Shown: in pieces, positions 63,401 through 64,000 of the stretch
How positions within the stretch are numbered: the first letter of the stretch is position 1
Layout of the letters: each line of letters begins with the position of its first letter
Assembly (NCBI GenBank): GCA_965203345.1
Contig: CBDBCK010000027.1
Location: forward strand, 124,001-188,000
Source of the DNA: CBDBCK01 sp965203345
GTDB lineage: Bacteria; Chloroflexota; Dehalococcoidia; Lucifugimonadales; Lucifugimonadaceae
Direction of reading: 5' to 3'
Length of the DNA stretch: 64,000 bases
Position numbers and translations under genes: made by a program
Notes under the pieces: model-generated
Told to the model about the DNA's origin: nothing
Seen by the model: only the letters and a program-made list of their open reading frames with translations
Databases searched by the model: none

Positions 63401-64000
63401 GATGGATGGCATACCGTTATCGTCTAACCCAATATTGGGGTCTATAGCTGCAGACCAGACAACGTTCATGTTTGAGTTGGAGGCGGTTGACGACACCGTA
63501 GACGATGGCGGCAAGAGTGTAAATCTGGATTTGGATTCATCTACCCCCGGTGTATCTATTGTTTCGCCGGATAGTGCCACCGTTAATATCATTGATAATG
63601 ATTTTCCTTCTTTAGAAGTGTTCTTCTCTGCTCCTGCTTCTATTGTGGTTGCGGAGGGGAGTTCCGGGGTGGTAACCGTGACATTAAGTGCTGATCCTGA
63701 AAGGGAGATAGTTATACCGGTAACCATTACGGAAAGGGCTGGTCCAGATGGAGATGCTCCTACTGACGGGGGAACAGCGCCCGGGGATTACATCTTGTCC
63801 CACGCCGACTATGACTCTATGACCGGTGATTTGACCTTCAGAGCTGGTGATACCAGCAAGACACTGACTTTTGCAGCGACCACCGATGACGCGGACGACG
63901 ATGACGAGGTAGTTACCCTGGGCTTTGGCAGTTCTCTTCCCAACGGCGTAACGGTGTCGGGTAGTAATGATTCTAGTGCGGTTATAACGATAGGCGACGA
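57438..64000 (+). CDS. Giant Calx-beta surface protein 3 (3' partial, at least 2187 codons)
   Basis: One frame appears open from just after a TAA at 57420-57422 to the window end. The N-terminus resembles the other two: NFT near the start, a hydrophobic segment (LWLSAFLVAAVGIAASVFAIA) and PVVAQG. At least 16 Calx-beta-like modules follow. Modules 2-5 are 429-bp tandem repeats joined by Pro/Thr/Glu-rich linkers, and the modules from 62118 onward are close copies of those in gene 2. The aligned place of the usual ATG carries GTT, and the only plausible start before the signal is TTG 57438, without an SD. The C-terminus and any LPxTG lie outside the window. The frame was checked at many points along its length. 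Confidence 0.8.
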   Translation, partial: MLIPTKQVNFTVFRYKKLWLSAFLVAAVGIAASVFAIAEGNKQIPVVAQGDIEPITVSFVSASYSGMEGSSVIVSILIASPPQQEVRLPIVITPRDGASEEDFARSPVRQKILQPGVTGYRNLGVELVVDHVVDPDESLELSFDLGDLAGIVEAGTIAVTTIEIKDVDALFTSQPAPSEEEEEILPPQDDGDSSVSDEPELVHVSFEQASYNVAEGNILLLSLTRTFPLKEELAIPFAITPQGGASEADYFVVGEHVVFEPDSLTSNALAIELVADSDPDDTQGGEFIEISIDTGGLAGVEAGDVPVTVVYIEEAGTTTGTDPPDVQPSPAAAETSPGFEEPEVALVSFSQASYTEAEGQLVSLSLTSTSPFEEGLSIPFVITPQGGASDADYFVVGEHVVFEPDSLTSNALAIELVADSDPDDAQGGEFIEISIDPGDLAGVEAGDVPFTVVYIEEAGTTTGTDPPGVQPSPAADETSPGLEEPEVVLVSFSQASYTEAEGQLVSLSLTSTSPFEEGLSIPFVITPQGGASDADYFVVGEHVVFEPDSLTSNALAIELVADSDPDDTQGGEFIEISIDTSDLAGVEAGDVPFTVVYIEEAGTTTGTDPPGVQPSPASDETSPGFEEPEVVLVSFSQASYTGAEGQFVFLSLTSTSPFEEGLSIPFVITPQGGASDADYLVHTGNNILFDPSSSISQNVFIELAVNDGVDPGESIEVRLDLSDLLGVEAGTTPVATVHIEDATLEVEEVAPSETKPSVARSHVSGHQDPVTVSFTADTYRGTEGESLTVTVTSSGPFLETTAIPFGIPVGFRDISNVETPEDRNIIFPRGSTMAVFHLQLIDGDGITTIGTSGPPLMFETLGMMLQLGDLENVEAGEITSADIEILESQVALLSFVQEEYTFSEGEVSLIPLLSTERAENGDLQVPLRFEYLGGASERDHIMRRNPNLPITPGNMLSGRFRSGPGFDALSLVSRDGIDPGESIRIHLDIDELPTLGLEPGRASSVIVHIENTDSQSGDETLILFDRSEYNVLAGENVEVTLELFDRSGAPDSVGRAFTVTMAIDTVNAERDVDYSPFSTRINVGASDTEKSFIITTLEDGPSDSTQRNELITLYFDGVFGIGLERGTDALIRLLEELREANFTAPSFPDAGSVVEVLEGASTAISVTLDADPSETVELPIIVTGKSRINGLDPADENDYTLSGTDYDAETGILTFRQGDDLTKTLTFTATADDGYDNGESVELMLGQYAYIDIDGFVQRGENSLGTVNIMDNDDPPDVFVDFSQSEYLLVEGSTSENMAEVVVRLTDSSGEPIPLRRDFTLTLTVETMNAEEDVDYRGVPDVLEFTASDVEASFVLEVLEDDVSDTSPTYESVAIQLDDPLPVIILEPSRTQGRLMRNTIAATTISLVPEVVVTVLDSSFETPTAAVRMDGATSVRRVPEGQTTALSLSIPVDPERIIAIPLLVNTHAGLDGNTVPDDNDFTLSGDYYNPEGDVLVVRPGEEGPITFGLIFESLVDGIPDRNEVVSIFIPEDQELYPVGVTPGGSPLRGGDYLIGDDDFIPVVVSFEVPPGGSYTVRENVGQEITVNLDQDPMQTLEIAIATLGSPGSDSDNSGQGVVEMGTDYTITPTIVTFESGETSTTLTFMALDDAVDDDGEAVELSFMDPLPQGVTRTGAGDTLTVNIEDDDDPDVTLSFSAAAYDVTEGGSVATIAVEADVLPERAITVAVTPTGALIDVEVDGTPLSADSILGSIAADQTTFMFELRAVDDNINDDDESVNLALGSPSSGVFIGSPDSATVNIIDDEEPSIEVFFSSPATLVVAEGNSVTVTVSLSPTPEEQIVIPITIMGRAGPDGEDPTEGSTAPGDYTLSHADYNSATGDLTFMSGETSKELTFMVNADDEDDDDEVVTLGFGSSLPDGLTVSGTGNANAVITIDDDDDPGVTLSFSAATYDVTEGGAGATIVVEADVLPERALSIAVRPSGDLSDVEMDGIPLSSNPILGSIAADQTTFMFELEAVDDTVDDGGKSVNLDLDSSTPGVSIVSPDSATVNIIDNDFPSLEVFFSAPASIVVAEGSSGVVTVTLSADPEREIVIPVTITERAGPDGDAPTDGGTAPGDYILSHADYDSMTGDLTFRAGDTSKTLTFAATTDDADDDDEVVTLGFGSSLPNGVTVSGSNDSSAVITIGD
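58041..59756 (+). repeat. Four 429-bp tandem repeats in Calx-beta gene 3
   Basis: Units begin at 58041, 58470, 58899 and 59328, exactly 429 bp (143 codons) apart. Units 2 and 3, and most of unit 4, are nearly identical in DNA, including the linker (GTTTGTDPP followed by VQPSPA). Unit 1 and the end of unit 4 are more diverged. Each unit is one Calx-beta-like module plus its linker. Confidence 0.9.

Noticed and set aside
57438..64000. Diversity-generating retroelement as the cause of module variation
   Set aside because: No reverse transcriptase, template repeat or adenine-biased variable repeat is seen; whole-module duplication explains the pattern.

Overview
The window looks like a chromosomal segment of an aerobic, free-living bacterium, most likely a marine Chloroflexota of the SAR202/Dehalococcoidia type. 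This assignment is inference from gene content: C5-route haem genes, haem A synthesis (ctaA, ctaB), an enolase-superfamily sugar-acid dehydratase beside an MFS transporter and an HpcH/HpaI aldolase, a DUF2851 protein, a sortase with LPxTG-type substrates (which suggests a single-membrane envelope), and frequent TTG/GTG starts. No rRNA gene is present to test it.

Layout. 1-6.2 kb: end of a membrane protein, a tandem universal stress protein, two secreted thioredoxin-fold lipoproteins, and hemA-hemL. 6.2-11.3 kb: an A/T-richer accessory block with a HEPN-type gene, a large Eco57I-like DNA methylase/restriction protein, two tRNA-Ser genes, a YdeI-like gene and a decayed VOC gene. 11.6-17.5 kb: glmU, a CBS/CorC membrane protein, a zinc/manganese-binding lipoprotein behind a double operator, and amtB-glnK. 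17.6-22.1 kb: tRNA-Trp, -Leu and -Cys, then an SbcD/SbcC pair. 22.2-25.8 kb: a catabolic group (MFS transporter, mandelate racemase-like dehydratase, aldolase). 25.8-30.9 kb: a gene-poor stretch, a DUF2851 gene, a membrane protein, tsaD, a small zinc ribbon and a sortase. 31-33 kb: ctaA-ctaB. 33-34.4 kb: infC-rpmI-rplT. 34.6-43.4 kb: ftsH, a metallo-beta-lactamase-fold hydrolase, a CPBP protease, trpA, aroH, aroG, ribF and tyrS.

The last 20 kb are the most unusual part. Three consecutive giant genes encode secreted proteins made of 7, about 22 and at least 16 Calx-beta modules; the third runs off the window. The two complete ones end in an LPPTG sorting signal, so the sortase at 30.1 kb is a candidate partner. 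The three share a promoter-like block, exchange near-identical modules, and sit among a palindromic MITE-like element and duplications of the 3' end of tyrS. That tyrS is itself extended by an ankyrin-like tail. I read this as a fast-evolving surface-protein locus.

How the genes work together. hemA/hemL make the first haem precursors, and ctaA/ctaB convert haem B to haem A for the terminal oxidase. trpA, aroH and aroG belong to aromatic amino-acid synthesis. amtB with glnK handles ammonium uptake and nitrogen sensing. ftsH and the CPBP protease handle membrane proteolysis. Coordinates of start codons were adjusted where a Shine-Dalgarno (SD) sequence or family alignment supported it.
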